Part shown: piece by piece, positions 26,905-36,706 of the stretch
Layout of the letters: the number at the start of each line of letters is the position of its first letter
Numbering within the stretch: the first letter of the stretch is position 1
Program-made: the position numbers and the translations under genes
Origin: Pseudomonadota bacterium
GTDB taxonomy: Bacteria; Pseudomonadota; Alphaproteobacteria; Acetobacterales; Acetobacteraceae
DNA: 64,000 nucleotides
Direction of reading: 5' to 3'
NCBI GenBank assembly: GCA_021780935.1
Contig: JAJXXT010000071.1
Span: 1-64,000 of the forward strand
Notes under the pieces: generated by a model
Seen by the model: the letters and a program-made list of their open reading frames with translations, nothing else
The model's database searches: none
Told to the model about the DNA's origin: nothing

Positions 26905-28083
26905 ATGAGCGCCAATGCCGAAGCCTTCGACCGCTGGATCCGCGGGCCCTTCGTCGCCATGAACACGGAGCTGGAGGAGCTGTATTTCGCCCGCCCCGAC
27001 CGTGCCGATGTCGAGGCGGTGGGCGAGGCGACCAAGCAGCGTCTGGTGCAGGAGGGGCAGGCGCATGTCCTCGCCCTCTGGCGCGAGGGCAACACCGGCG
27101 ACGGGTTCGAGACAGCGTTCGGCGTGCTCGGCAATGTCGGCATGTATCTGGGAGCCCTGCGCCGCCACGAGCTGACCAACCCCGCGCGCGAGGAGCGCTC
27201 GCCCTTCCCCGAGGCCTCGTCGCTGGCCATGCATGTCGGCACCTCGATCGGCATGGCACCGCGCTTCGCCACCGCCCACCTCGCGCAGCGCAATTTCGCC
27301 GTGCGCGGCATCCGCAAGAGCTTCACCAGCCTGGCCGACGAGTTCCTGTTCATCGACGAGAACACGCGCGGCATCCTCAGCATCCAGCGTGCCGCGGACG
27401 CGCTGGCGCGCATCGTGCCGCTCGGCGTGTCGAACCCGGTCGCCGACGTGGAGTTCGCCGCCGCACTGGCGGCGCTGGAGGCCGCGCGGGCGGCCAACAC
27501 CAGGCTGTTCGAGCGGCTGGATATCGACCGGTTCTTCTATTCCGTGCGGCCCTACTACAAGCCCTACCGCGTCGGGCGGACGGAGTATCGCGGCGCCAAT
27601 GCCGGCGATTTCTCGGGTATCAACGAGGTCGACCTGCTGCTCGGCCTGTGCCGCGCCAACGACCCGTCCTATGCCGCGATCCTGGTGGAAAAAACCCCGT
27701 TCATGGTGCCGGAGGACCAGGCGCGGCTGCGCGACTGCATGCGCCACCGCCCGCTGCTCGACGCCTTTCTCGACCTCGCCGCGCAGGGGGCGGCCGGCGA
27801 GCCCTGGTTCCGCGCCAATGCCCGGATGTTCCTGCGCATCGCCGACGTGTTCGCCGACATGGCGCGCCAGCACCACGACCAGCTGGTCAGCCGCTTCATC
27901 GTCGGCCCCTCGGCGGCGATGGACCAACGCCACATGGCCGGCCTCACCGCCAGCGGTCCGCCGCTCGCGGCCCTGCTGCGCTCGCTGGAGGCGCTGCGCG
28001 ACCAGCGCATGGCCGCCGACCGCCCCGACCTCGCTACCCGTCACCGCGACCTCGCCCGTCTGCGCGTGCTTTGTGCCGTCTGA
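26905..28083 (+). CDS. PrnB-like / DUF1864 family protein (indoleamine dioxygenase-like superfamily)
   Basis: 392 residues. The segment DRFFYSVRPYYKPYRVGR resembles the PrnB region FYDELRPFYEPIRVGG, and NVGMYLGALRRHE resembles DIGFFLGSLKRHG of PrnB (monodechloroaminopyrrolnitrin synthase), recalled from memory rather than aligned by program. PrnB is a heme protein related to indoleamine dioxygenase and rearranges a chlorinated tryptophan. Possible heme ligands here are in MARQHHDQLVSRF. No halogenase or other prn gene is near, so the substrate is open. The gene appears monocistronic. Confidence 0.55.
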   Translation: MSANAEAFDRWIRGPFVAMNTELEELYFARPDRADVEAVGEATKQRLVQEGQAHVLALWREGNTGDGFETAFGVLGNVGMYLGALRRHELTNPAREERSPFPEASSLAMHVGTSIGMAPRFATAHLAQRNFAVRGIRKSFTSLADEFLFIDENTRGILSIQRAADALARIVPLGVSNPVADVEFAAALAALEAARAANTRLFERLDIDRFFYSVRPYYKPYRVGRTEYRGANAGDFSGINEVDLLLGLCRANDPSYAAILVEKTPFMVPEDQARLRDCMRHRPLLDAFLDLAAQGAAGEPWFRANARMFLRIADVFADMARQHHDQLVSRFIVGPSAAMDQRHMAGLTASGPPLAALLRSLEALRDQRMAADRPDLATRHRDLARLRVLCAV

Positions 28084-28213
28084 GTGGGACGCGGTCGCAG
28101 TTGGGTACCGTCGGGGTCGGGCGCCGCCTGCGTTGGGCACCCGGTGAGCGCGCCCTCTCGCGCGACTCCCAGGCGGGCGCGTAGTTGACGTGTGGTGCGC
28201 GGCCGCGCCGCGC

Positions 28214-28241
28214 TTGCGAGGGGTAGAGGTGTCTGCTACGA
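28214..28241 (+). promoter_or_regulatory. Candidate rpmF promoter
   Basis: TTGCGA at 28214-28219 and CTACGA at 28236-28241 have a 16-base spacer. This lies within the 251-base gap before rpmF, which otherwise shows only GC-rich sequence and no gene. Confidence 0.35.
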
Positions 28242-28334
28242 GGCGCCGTTTCCATTTCGTGACTGTCATGCGCGCTGCCGCTCCCGCGGTGGTCGGCCTC
28301 TGCGTCGTCACCCGAAGAGAAGGGCTTTGTTCCA

Positions 28335-28538
28335 ATGGCTGTTCCCAAGCGAAAGACTTCGCCGTCCCGCCGCGGCATGCGCCGCAGCCACGAGGCGCTG
28401 CCGGCGGAGGCGCATGCCGAGTGCGCCAATTGCGGCGAGCTGAAGCGGCCGCACCACATCTGCCCGCATTGCGGCCATTACGATGGGCGCGAGGTGGCGG
28501 AGGCCGGCTCGGCGCTCAAGGGCACCGTCCGGGTCTGA
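28335..28538 (+). CDS. rpmF: 50S ribosomal protein L32
   Basis: 67 residues, [18 protein letters not shown] at the N-terminus and a four-cysteine zinc ribbon (C30, C33, C43, C46: CANC and CPHC). The length fits alphaproteobacterial L32. The RBS AGAGAAGG lies before the ATG. It is followed by plsX, with a hairpin in the 31-base gap. Confidence 0.97.
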   Translation: MAVPKRKTSPSRRGMRRSHEALPAEAHAECANCGELKRPHHICPHCGHYDGREVAEAGSALKGTVRV

Positions 28539-28566
28539 CGCCGGCGGATTTCCACCCGGCCGGCGT
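28538..28566 (+). promoter_or_regulatory. Stem-loop between rpmF and plsX
   Basis: ACGCCGGC (28538-28545) and GCCGGCGT (28559-28566) form a perfect 8-bp stem with a 13-base loop. It starts at the rpmF stop and ends four bases before the plsX GTG, so it could attenuate or stabilise the junction. There is no T-tract. Confidence 0.4.
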
Positions 28567-28569
28567 GAC

Positions 28570-29616
28570 GTGAGCGCATTCAGCCTCGCGGTGGATGCCA
28601 TGGGTGGCGACGCCGCGCCGGAGATGGTGGTGGGCGGCCTTGCAATGGCCGCCGAGCGGCATCCCGGCTCCAGGTTCCTGTTGTTTGGCGACCAGGCGCG
28701 CGTGGCGCCGCTGTTGGCGCGTCACAAGCGCCTCGCCGGGACGGAACTGCGCCATACCACGGAGGCGATCGGCAACGAGGTCAAGATCGCGGCGGCCATG
28801 CGCATCCGCCAGGCCTCGATGCGCCTCGCCATCGACGCGGTGGCGCGCGACGAGGCGGCGGGGGTGGTCTCCGCCGGCAACACCGGCGCGTTGCTGGCGC
28901 TCTCCAACTTCGTCATCAAGACGCTGCCCGGCATCGACCGGCCGGCCCTGGCCGCGATCGGCCCCTCGGCGCGCGGCGATTTCGTCATGCTCGACCTCGG
29001 CGCCAACGTTGCCTGCGATGCCCGTAATCTCGTGGAATTCGCGTTGATGGGCGACGTGTTCTCGCGCACCGTGCTCGGCCTGCCGGCGCCAACCATCGGT
29101 CTGCTCAATGTCGGCTCCGAGGACGTGAAGGGCGACGAGACGCTGCGCCGCGCCGCCGAGGTCCTGCGCGCGAGCCACCTCGCGCCGCAATTCCATGGTT
29201 TCGTCGAGGGGCACGACATCGCCGCCGGCACCACCGACGTGGTGGTGACGGACGGCTTCACCGGCAACGTGGCGCTCAAGACCGGCGAGGGCGCGATGCG
29301 CCTGGTCGGCCAGTTGCTGCGCCAGGTCTTCAGTGCGTCCATCGCCAGCCGGCTCGCGTATATCCTGGCGCGGCCGGGGCTTGCGCGGCTGCGCGAATGG
29401 CTGGATCCCCGGCGCTACAACGGCGCGGTGATGCTGGGGCTCAATGGCGTCGTGGTGAAATCCCATGGCGGCACCGACGCCGAGGGCTTTGCGCACGCCG
29501 TGGATGTCGCCATGGACATGGTGACACACGGGTTCAATGACGGCATCCGCGCGGGACTCGCTCGGATCGCTCCGCTGGAGACCAGGCATGGATCAGCCGA
29601 CGCCACCGCTTCCTGA
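28570..29616 (+). CDS. plsX: Phosphate acyltransferase PlsX
   Basis: 348 residues from GTG 28570. PlsX marks are [70 protein letters not shown] and [17 protein letters not shown]. It converts acyl-ACP to acyl-phosphate for PlsY in phospholipid synthesis, at the membrane. It overlaps fabH by 29 bases. The rpmF-plsX-fabH order is conserved. Confidence 0.95.
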   Translation: MSAFSLAVDAMGGDAAPEMVVGGLAMAAERHPGSRFLLFGDQARVAPLLARHKRLAGTELRHTTEAIGNEVKIAAAMRIRQASMRLAIDAVARDEAAGVVSAGNTGALLALSNFVIKTLPGIDRPALAAIGPSARGDFVMLDLGANVACDARNLVEFALMGDVFSRTVLGLPAPTIGLLNVGSEDVKGDETLRRAAEVLRASHLAPQFHGFVEGHDIAAGTTDVVVTDGFTGNVALKTGEGAMRLVGQLLRQVFSASIASRLAYILARPGLARLREWLDPRRYNGAVMLGLNGVVVKSHGGTDAEGFAHAVDVAMDMVTHGFNDGIRAGLARIAPLETRHGSADATAS

Positions 29617-30676
29617 CCTCGCCGCGTGCCTGCCGTCCACGCCGGCGCCCGTGCGTGCGGTGCCCGTGCGCCCGGTGCCCGTACGCGCGGTGATCGCGGG
29701 CACGGGCAGCTACCTGCCGGAAAACCGGGTCACCAACGACGACCTCGCCAGGACCATCGACACCTCCGATAGCTGGATCCGCGAGCGCACCGGCATCGGC
29801 CAGCGCCATCTCGCCGGCCCGCATGAAACCTGCGCCTTCATGGCGACGCGCGCGGCGGAGCGGGCGCTGGCCGCAGCCAGCGTGGCGCCCGGCGAGATCG
29901 ACGCGATCCTGCTTGCGACGGCAACCCCGGACGAGGCGTTTCCCGCAACCGCCCTGCGTGTGCAGGCCGCCCTCGGCGCCGGCGGCTTCGGCTTCGACCT
30001 CTCGGCGGCGTGCAGCGGCTTCATCTACGCGCTCGCCACCGCCGAGGCGATGATCGCCGCCGGACGCATCCGCACCGCGCTGGTGATCGGCTCGGAGGTC
30101 TATTCGCGCATCATGAACTGGCAGGATCGCGGCACCTGCGTGCTGTTCGGCGACGGCGCCGGCGCGGTGCTGCTGCGCGCCGGGCTGGATGCGCCGGCGG
30201 ACGGCGAGGGGGGCGTGCCGGGAGCCGCGGCCGCGGCACCGGGCATTCTCTCCGTGCATCTGCACGCGGATGGCAAGCTTGGCGATATTCTCTACGTGGA
30301 CGGCGCCGTCGGCCGCCGCGATAAGCCCGGCCATCTGGTGATGAACGGGCGCGAGGTGTTCCGCCACGCGGTGACGCGGCTTTCCGAGACGGTGGAGGAG
30401 GCGCTGGCCGCCAACGGCCTCGCCAAGTCCGACATCGCCTGGCTGGTGCCGCACCAGGCCAACAAGCGCATCATCGACGCGATCGGCAAGCGCCTCGGCC
30501 TGCCGCCGGAGCGGGTGGTGACGACGGTCGAGCGGCATGCCAACACCTCGGCCGCCTCGGTGCCGCTGGCGCTCGATGAGGCGGTGCGTGACGGGCGTAT
30601 CCGTCCGGGCGATCTGGTGCTGATGGAGGCACTGGGCGGCGGCCTCACCTGGGGTTCCGCACTGGTGCGGATGTAG
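29588..30676 (+). CDS. fabH: Beta-ketoacyl-ACP synthase III
   Basis: 362 residues from ATG 29588. The catalytic triad is C142 in [13 protein letters not shown]289 in [11 protein letters not shown] and N319 in [17 protein letters not shown]. It starts fatty-acid synthesis by condensing acetyl-CoA with malonyl-ACP. Compared with usual FabH (about 320-325 residues), the N-terminus is about 35 residues longer, Pro/Val/Arg-rich and made partly of a 15-bp repeat; canonical FabH would start near [13 protein letters not shown] true start further in, at one of several GTG codons, is possible. An Ala/Gly-rich insert lies near residues 198-218. Confidence 0.95.
   Translation: MDQPTPPLPDLAACLPSTPAPVRAVPVRPVPVRAVIAGTGSYLPENRVTNDDLARTIDTSDSWIRERTGIGQRHLAGPHETCAFMATRAAERALAAASVAPGEIDAILLATATPDEAFPATALRVQAALGAGGFGFDLSAACSGFIYALATAEAMIAAGRIRTALVIGSEVYSRIMNWQDRGTCVLFGDGAGAVLLRAGLDAPADGEGGVPGAAAAAPGILSVHLHADGKLGDILYVDGAVGRRDKPGHLVMNGREVFRHAVTRLSETVEEALAANGLAKSDIAWLVPHQANKRIIDAIGKRLGLPPERVVTTVERHANTSAASVPLALDEAVRDGRIRPGDLVLMEALGGGLTWGSALVRM
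29651..29695. repeat. 15-bp tandem repeat, three units, at fabH N-terminus
   Basis: GTGCGTGCGGTGCCC, GTGCGCCCGGTGCCC and GTACGCGCGGTGATC lie end to end, encoding [15 protein letters not shown]. The third unit runs into the conserved FabH N-terminus. Confidence 0.8.
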
Positions 30677-30712
30677 TCGCACCGGGAGCGACCGCATCCT
30701 GACCTTTTTATC

Positions 30713-30754
30713 GTTTGGGCACTTCGCGCCATATTTTATGCCTCACGCCCAAAC
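30713..30754. promoter_or_regulatory. Inverted repeat in AT-rich region upstream of ihfA
   Basis: GTTTGGGC (30713-30720) and GCCCAAAC (30747-30754) are a perfect 8-bp inverted repeat around an AT-rich centre (ATATTTTATG). It may be an operator, or a terminator-like element after fabH. The 132-base gap holds no other gene. Confidence 0.4.
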
Positions 30755-30772
30755 ATTTGATCCTGCGAATTC

Positions 30773-30801
30773 TTGACGCGGACCCCCGAGTCTCCCTACC
30801 G
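30773..30801 (+). promoter_or_regulatory. Candidate leaderless promoter of ihfA
   Basis: TTGACG (30773-30778), 17-base spacer, CTACCG (30796-30801). The ATG lies 7 bases after the -10, so the predicted transcript starts at or next to the A of ATG. No SD sequence is present between. Confidence 0.5.
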
Positions 30802-30808
30802 TCCGCCG

Positions 30809-31120
30809 ATGAACACCGTCACCCGCGCGCACCTGACCGAAACCATCTACACCGAGGTCGGGCTGTCACGAAACGAGTCGGCCGATCTGCTGGAGACCGT
30901 GCTAAACCGGATGAGCTCGGCACTGGAAAGCGGCGAATCCGTCAAAATCAGCGGTTTCGGAACCTTTTCTGTGCGCCAGAAGGGCCGCCGCATCGGTCGC
31001 AACCCAAAAACCGGCGTCGAGGTGCCGATCCTGCCGCGCCGGGTTCTGGTGTTCCGCCCGAGCCAGGTGCTCAAGGCGCATGTGAACCACTCCGCCATCC
31101 CGCTGAACGACGACGAGTGA
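30809..31120 (+). CDS. ihfA: Integration host factor subunit alpha
   Basis: 103 residues. The HU/IHF fold is evident: [20 protein letters not shown], the body [18 protein letters not shown], and the DNA-intercalating beta arm with [14 protein letters not shown]. It bends DNA as a heterodimer with IhfB. ATG 30809 matches the family start; an upstream ATG-like start would only add 12 low-value residues. Neighbours fabH and a MerR-type gene fit the conserved alphaproteobacterial order. Confidence 0.94.
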   Translation: MNTVTRAHLTETIYTEVGLSRNESADLLETVLNRMSSALESGESVKISGFGTFSVRQKGRRIGRNPKTGVEVPILPRRVLVFRPSQVLKAHVNHSAIPLNDDE

Positions 31121-31183
31121 TGGGCGGGCGAGTGACGTGCGCCATGATCACGGCGGTGACGATGACCGGCGGGACGGCGATAC

Positions 31184-31696
31184 ATGAGTGAGGTGGCGCC
31201 GGCGGGCGCGCGCAGCCGTGCCAAGAAGGCGCCCAGCGCCTTCCGCACCATCAGCGAGGTCGCTGATGACCTGCATATTCCGCAGCATGTGCTGCGTTTC
31301 TGGGAGACGAAATTCAGCCAGGTGAAGCCGCTGAAGCGTGGCGGCGGGCGGCGCTATTACCGGCCCGAGGACATCGACCTGCTGCGCCGCATCGCCGACC
31401 TGCTCTATACCCAGGGCTACACGATCAAGGGTGTGCAGCGCCTGCTGCGCGAGGGCGGCGGCAAGCTCGCCGAAAACATCCCCCCGCCCTCCGCTGCCGA
31501 GCAGGCCGAGGCTGCGGTCGAGCGTGGCGAGGCGCGCGAGCCTGACCTGCTGCTGCCGATCCCGGGCCTCGCCCCCGCCGCTCAGCCGGCCAAGCCCGCC
31601 GCCCGACCGCGCCAGGACAGCGAGGCCGAGCGGCTGCGCGTGGTGCTCACCGAGGTGCTAGGCGAACTCGAGGCCATCCGCGCCCTGCTGCCCTGA
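31184..31696 (+). CDS. MerR family transcriptional regulator
   Basis: 170 residues. An N-terminal winged HTH reads [20 protein letters not shown], then [19 protein letters not shown], followed by the linker [14 protein letters not shown]. The C-terminal half is Ala/Pro-rich and ends in a helix ([19 protein letters not shown]). There are no metal-binding cysteines, so it is not of the MerR/CueR metal class. This gene after ihfA is constant in alphaproteobacteria, and its target is not known. Confidence 0.9.
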   Translation: MSEVAPAGARSRAKKAPSAFRTISEVADDLHIPQHVLRFWETKFSQVKPLKRGGGRRYYRPEDIDLLRRIADLLYTQGYTIKGVQRLLREGGGKLAENIPPPSAAEQAEAAVERGEAREPDLLLPIPGLAPAAQPAKPAARPRQDSEAERLRVVLTEVLGELEAIRALLP

Positions 31697-31719
31697 CCCG
31701 CCCCGCTGTCCTGACGCGA

Positions 31720-31742
31720 CATCCGCCGGATGAGCCGCAGGC

Positions 31743-31745
<3 letters not shown>
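31720..31745. terminator. Two adjacent hairpins between merR-type gene and livF
   Basis: CATCC-GCC-GGATG (31720-31732) and TGAGCC-GCA-GGCTCA (31731-31745) sit in the 46-base convergent gap and reach the livF stop. No T-tract is present, so termination strength is uncertain. Confidence 0.35.
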
Positions 31746-32440
<695 letters not shown>

Positions 32441-32444
<4 letters not shown>

Positions 32445-34270
32445 TCGTGCATGCCCCCGAGATAGGCGTCCTGCACCGCCTGGTCGCGCTGGATCGCCTC
32501 GGGCGTTCCCTCGGCGAGAAGCCGCCCCTCGTAGAGCACGGTGATCCGCTCCGCGAGCTCGAAGATCGCGTCCATGTCGTGCTCGACGATCACCAGCGTG
32601 CGGGTGCGGGCGATCTCGCGCACCAGCGTGCGGGTGGCAGCGCGCTCGGCCGGGCTCATGCCGGCGAGCGGCTCGTCGAGCAGCAGCAGGTTGGGGCCGG
32701 TGGCGAGCGCGATGCCGATCTCGAGCCGCCGCTTCTCGCCATAGGGCAGCACGTGCGCCGGCACATCGGCGCGGTGGCCGAGCCCGACCGTCTCGATCGC
32801 CGCCGCCACCTGGCGCTCGACCTCGGGCAGCGAGCCCGCGTCGCGCCAGAGATCGGCGCGAAACCGGCCGCGCGCGCGGGCCAGTGCCGCGACGCGGATG
32901 TTCTGCGCCACCGTCAGGTCGAGAAAAAGCTGGTTGAGCTGGTTGGACTTGGCGATGCCGAGCTGCGCCGTGCGCGTCGGCCCGAGCCCGGTGATGCGCC
33001 GCCCGAACAGCAGCACCTCGCCCCGGCTCGGCGGCACCTCGTCCTTCAGCATCTTGAACAGCGTCGATTTGCCGGCGCCGTTGGGGCCGATGACGGCGTG
33101 GATCGAACCCTGGCGCACATCGAAGGAAACATCCTCCACGGCATGCAGCCCGCCGTAGAATTTGCTGAGCCCGGTGGCACGCAGCGCCGGCATCGCGCCG
33201 CCCACGGCAACCAGTGGTGCCTGCAACGGCAGGGCAGGCGCCACACCCGGCATCACCGCCGCCTCTCCGCCCTGCTCGGGCACGCTGGCGCCTGCCGCGC
33301 GCTCGCGCCGACGCCCGGCGAGGAACACCACCTCGCCGGCGATGCCGCGCTTCAGCACCACCACGAGGGCCACGAAGATCAGCCCCAGCACGAGTTTCCA
33401 CAACGCTCCGAGATGCGGGATCTGCTGGAGGTTGTCGCGCAGCCACAGCCAGAGCGTCGCCCCCAGCAACGGGCCGACCAGCGTGCCGACACCACCGATC
33501 ACCGTCTGCACGACGAGCTGGCCCGAGGTGTCGAGCGCGAACGCATCGGGCGGCATATAGCTCTGCAGCACGCCGAGCAGCCCGCCGGCCAGGCCGGCAT
33601 AGACGGCGGCGATGACGAACACCGCGAGTTTGTAGCTCGGCACCGAATGCCCGGTCATGCCGGCGCGCGCGCTGTTCTGCTTGATCGCCCGCAGCACCGT
33701 GCCGAACGGCGAATGCAAAATCCGCCGCGCCAGCACGAAGCCGGCGAGAAAGATCGCCGCCAGCACCCAGTAGAGCGGCGCGCCGGCGGCGATCTTCTGG
33801 CCGAACAGCGTCGGCACCGGAATGCCCGGCAGGCCGTTCTCGCCGCCGGTGTAGGCCGAGAGCGGCGAGTTCTCGAGAAAGAACGCCATCTGGCCGAACG
33901 CCAGCGTGATCATGGTGAAGTAGATGCCGATCCGCCGCACCGCGAGCCAGCCGACCGCGAGGCCGAACAACGCCGCCGCCAGCGTGCCGAGTGCCAGCGC
34001 CAGCCAGACGCTGCCGATGAGGTGCGAGGTCAGCAGAAACGCCGAAACAAAGCCGCCCGTGCCAAAGAATGCCGCCTGGCCGAACGAGAGCAGCCCGGTG
34101 GCACCGAACAGCAGGTCGAAGCCGAGCCCGATCAGCCCCCAGTCCAGAATTCGCTGCAAAAGATCGAACGAAAAGCCGAGATGCAGCAGCACGAACGGTG
34201 CGGCGACGAGCACGCCGGCCATCGCCGCCTCCGGCCAGAGGCGGCGCCACGCGGCGGGCCGCGATGGCAT
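32441..34270 (-). CDS. livM-livG: Fused LivM permease - LivG ATPase
   Basis: 609 residues in one uninterrupted frame. Residues 1-315 form a LivM-type permease with about eight to nine helices (LLFGATGLLSFGQAAFFGTG; TVIGGVGTLVGPLLGA). Residues 316-360 are a Pro/Ala-rich linker. Residues 361-609 form a LivG-type ATPase: Walker A VIGPNGAGKSTLF (395-403), GIAKSNQLNQLF, PYGEKRRLEIGIALA and Walker B LLLLDEPLAGM. Separate proteins are the norm, although such fusions occur in some alphaproteobacteria. The start ATG shares a base with the livH stop (TGATG). Confidence 0.9.
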
Positions 34271-35145
34271 CAAACCCGGCCCTCGGCGCCGAACAATCCC
34301 TGCGGTCGCAGCACCAGCAGCAGCGCCATCACCGCATACAGCATCACGTCGGAGTAGGCTGCGTTGAAGGCGCTGGTCAGCGCCACGATCTCGCCGGCGA
34401 TCAGCCCGCCGACCACCGCACCCGGGAACGATCCAAGCCCGCCGATGACGATGACGACAAACGCCTGCACCAGGAAATCGCCGCCCATGTCGGGCTGTGC
34501 CGAGATGATCGGCGCGTAGAGCATGCCGGAGACACCGGCGGTGACGACACCGAGCGCGAACACGGCAAGAAACGCGCGCCGCACGTTGATGCCGAGGATG
34601 CCGACCATGCCCGCATCCTCGATCCCGGCGCGCACCACGAGCCCGATCGAGGTGCGGTAGAGCACGAGATAGATAACGCCCAGCAGGACGGCAATCATGC
34701 CGATCAGCTCCAGCCGGTAGGTTGGATAGAACAGAAAGCCGAGATGCACGATGCCCTGGCCCCATGGCGGCGTCGGCACGGTGCGCGCGTTGCCGCCGAA
34801 GATCGCGCGCGCCACCTCGGTCATGACAATGCCGGCACCGAACGTGACCAGGATCTGGTCCTCGTGCGGGCGGGCATAGAACAGGCGCACCAGCCCCCGC
34901 TCCAGCGCCACGCCCAGCACCAGCATGAACGCCGCGCCCACGACGATGGCGAGCAGGAACGATCCGGTTCCCGTCGCCACGACGTACATCGCATAGGCGC
35001 CCAGCATGAACAGGGCGCCATGCGCGAAGTTGAGCACGCCGAGCGTGCCCAGGATGATGGTCAGCCCGCTGCTGACCAGCGCCAGCAGGGTTCCGAGAGC
35101 CAGGCCGTTGAACGCCTGGGACAGCAGCAGGGCCGGGCTGGGCAT
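34270..35145 (-). CDS. livH: Branched-chain amino acid-type ABC transporter permease, LivH
   Basis: 291 residues with about eight transmembrane segments. LivH marks are QAFNGLALGTLLALVSSGLT, GVLNFAHGALFMLGAYAMY and QAFVVIVIGGLGSFPGAVVG. With the fused LivM it forms the membrane channel. It follows the substrate-binding protein gene by 19 bases and overlaps the next gene by one base. Confidence 0.92.
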   Translation of the reverse strand: MPSPALLLSQAFNGLALGTLLALVSSGLTIILGTLGVLNFAHGALFMLGAYAMYVVATGTGSFLLAIVVGAAFMLVLGVALERGLVRLFYARPHEDQILVTFGAGIVMTEVARAIFGGNARTVPTPPWGQGIVHLGFLFYPTYRLELIGMIAVLLGVIYLVLYRTSIGLVVRAGIEDAGMVGILGINVRRAFLAVFALGVVTAGVSGMLYAPIISAQPDMGGDFLVQAFVVIVIGGLGSFPGAVVGGLIAGEIVALTSAFNAAYSDVMLYAVMALLLVLRPQGLFGAEGRV

Positions 35146-35164
35146 CGCCGGACGGAAGCTCGGC

Positions 35165-36508
35165 TCAGGTGTACGAGCCGAGCTTGCAGCCGAGCAGCTT
35201 GGGCGGGTTGATCGCTGCCTCGCCCGGCACCAGGGCGACGACGCCGACATTGTCGTATTTGTTCTTCATCGCCTTCGGCGCCTTCGCCATCACCACCGGC
35301 ACGGGGCGGATCAGCTGGTGGTCCTCGGCGCGGTACCACACCTTGCCGAGCGTGCTGTCGAACGGCTTGGCCTTCGACGCCTCCAGCGTCTTGATCACGG
35401 TCGGCGGGTAGAACGTGCCGGCGCGCTCCACCGCCACCGCCCAGAGATAGGTCTGCATATAGCCGACATGCGCCCCCCACATCGGCGGGCGGCCGTTCTT
35501 GGCGCGGAATGCGGTCACGAAGTTCTTCGACAGCGGAAACTGGTCCTCCAGCTCCCACCACCAATCCATGGTGCCGAACACGCCCTGCATCACCTGCGCC
35601 CCGGTCTCCTGCGCCTGGAAGGAGGAGATGTTGGGCACGATCATCCGCATCTTCTTGAACAGGCCGAACTGCTCCGCCTGCTTGGTGGAGTTCACGGCCG
35701 CGGCGGCGAACTCGATGTTGACGAAGATGTCAGCGCCGGAATTGGCGATGTTGAGCAGGGCCGAGCTGTAATCGGTCGCCGACAGCGGCACCACCTGCTT
35801 CGAGACTTCGGTCCAGCCGAACGGCTTGGTGAACTCGGCGAAGGCCTGGTGCACGGAGTGGCCGTAATTGTAGTCGGGCACTAGATACGCGACCTTCTTG
35901 TTGCGCCCGTAATGCTTGCCGACCGAGGGGGCCAGCGCCTTGCAGGCCATGTAGGCCGGCGGCTGGCTGCGGAAGCCGTAGCGCTGGCAGTCCACGCCCG
36001 TGGTCTCGTTGGCGCCCGAGGCGCCGACCATGTTCACCACCTTCTCGCGCTGCGCCAGCTCCTCCAGCGCGACCGCGCTCGCCGAGGAGACGCAGCCGGT
36101 GATCATGATCGCCTTGTTCTTCTGGATGAACTGGGTCTGCGCCTGCACCGCGACATTCGGCTTCAGCTCGGAATCCGCGACGCCGTACTTGATCGTCTTG
36201 CCCAGCACGCCGGCGCCCTTGAGGCCCCAGGCCTTGGCATTGGCGCCACCGGCGTTGATCTCGGCGATGGCCAGCTCGTAGCCCAGCACATGGTCCTTGC
36301 CGTCGGCCGAATAGGCGCCGGTGAGCGGGCTGGTGATGCCGACAAAAACCGAGCTGCCGGTGGCCCCGGCCGGCCAGGTGCCGATCGGCGCCGGTGCCGC
36401 GGCGGCGGTGCGCGCGGCGGTGGGCAGCAGCGCTCCGCCGGCTGCCCCGACGCCCACCTGCATGATCCGCCGCCGGCCGAGGCCGGTGCGTGTGCGATTC
36501 TCTGTCAT
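35165..36508 (-). CDS. Liv-type ABC transporter substrate-binding protein
   Basis: 447 residues. The N-terminus TRTGLGRRRIMQVGVGAAGG looks like a Tat signal (RRRIMQ). The periplasmic-binding type I fold starts VFVGITSPLTGAYSADGKDH and contains MITGCVSSASAVALEELA and YNYGHSVHQAFAEF. It belongs to the LivK/AmiC/urea-type group, so the ligand may be an amino acid, amide or urea-like compound. It is first in the operon with RBS GGGAGA. A run of eight C lies about 59-66 bases upstream. Confidence 0.88.
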   Translation of the reverse strand: MTENRTRTGLGRRRIMQVGVGAAGGALLPTAARTAAAAPAPIGTWPAGATGSSVFVGITSPLTGAYSADGKDHVLGYELAIAEINAGGANAKAWGLKGAGVLGKTIKYGVADSELKPNVAVQAQTQFIQKNKAIMITGCVSSASAVALEELAQREKVVNMVGASGANETTGVDCQRYGFRSQPPAYMACKALAPSVGKHYGRNKKVAYLVPDYNYGHSVHQAFAEFTKPFGWTEVSKQVVPLSATDYSSALLNIANSGADIFVNIEFAAAAVNSTKQAEQFGLFKKMRMIVPNISSFQAQETGAQVMQGVFGTMDWWWELEDQFPLSKNFVTAFRAKNGRPPMWGAHVGYMQTYLWAVAVERAGTFYPPTVIKTLEASKAKPFDSTLGKVWYRAEDHQLIRPVPVVMAKAPKAMKNKYDNVGVVALVPGEAAINPPKLLGCKLGSYT

Positions 36509-36655
36509 CGACTGTCTCCCATCCCTGTTGCACGAGCGGAGGTGGAAATGGCGACGCGCGGCCTATCCCCCCCCTCCGTTCTTGTTGTTGGTTCGCGTCA
36601 AGCCACGACGCACATGGATGCACTGGCGACGGCCCCGATGGCAAGAGCTTTGCCG

Positions 36656-36706
36656 TGCCTCAGGACTGGCGCCCTCTCTGGATTGGCGCAGCCTCAGGTC
36701 TGGCGC
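36656..36706. repeat. 17-bp tandem repeat, three units, starting at the phaC stop
   Basis: Plus-strand units are 36690-36706, 36673-36689 and 36656-36672. The outer two read (A/T)GCCTCAGG(T/A)CTGGCGC; the middle one is diverged. The phaC stop (TCA at 36694-36696) lies in the first unit, and the third unit has a TGA in the same relative place. Confidence 0.7.
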
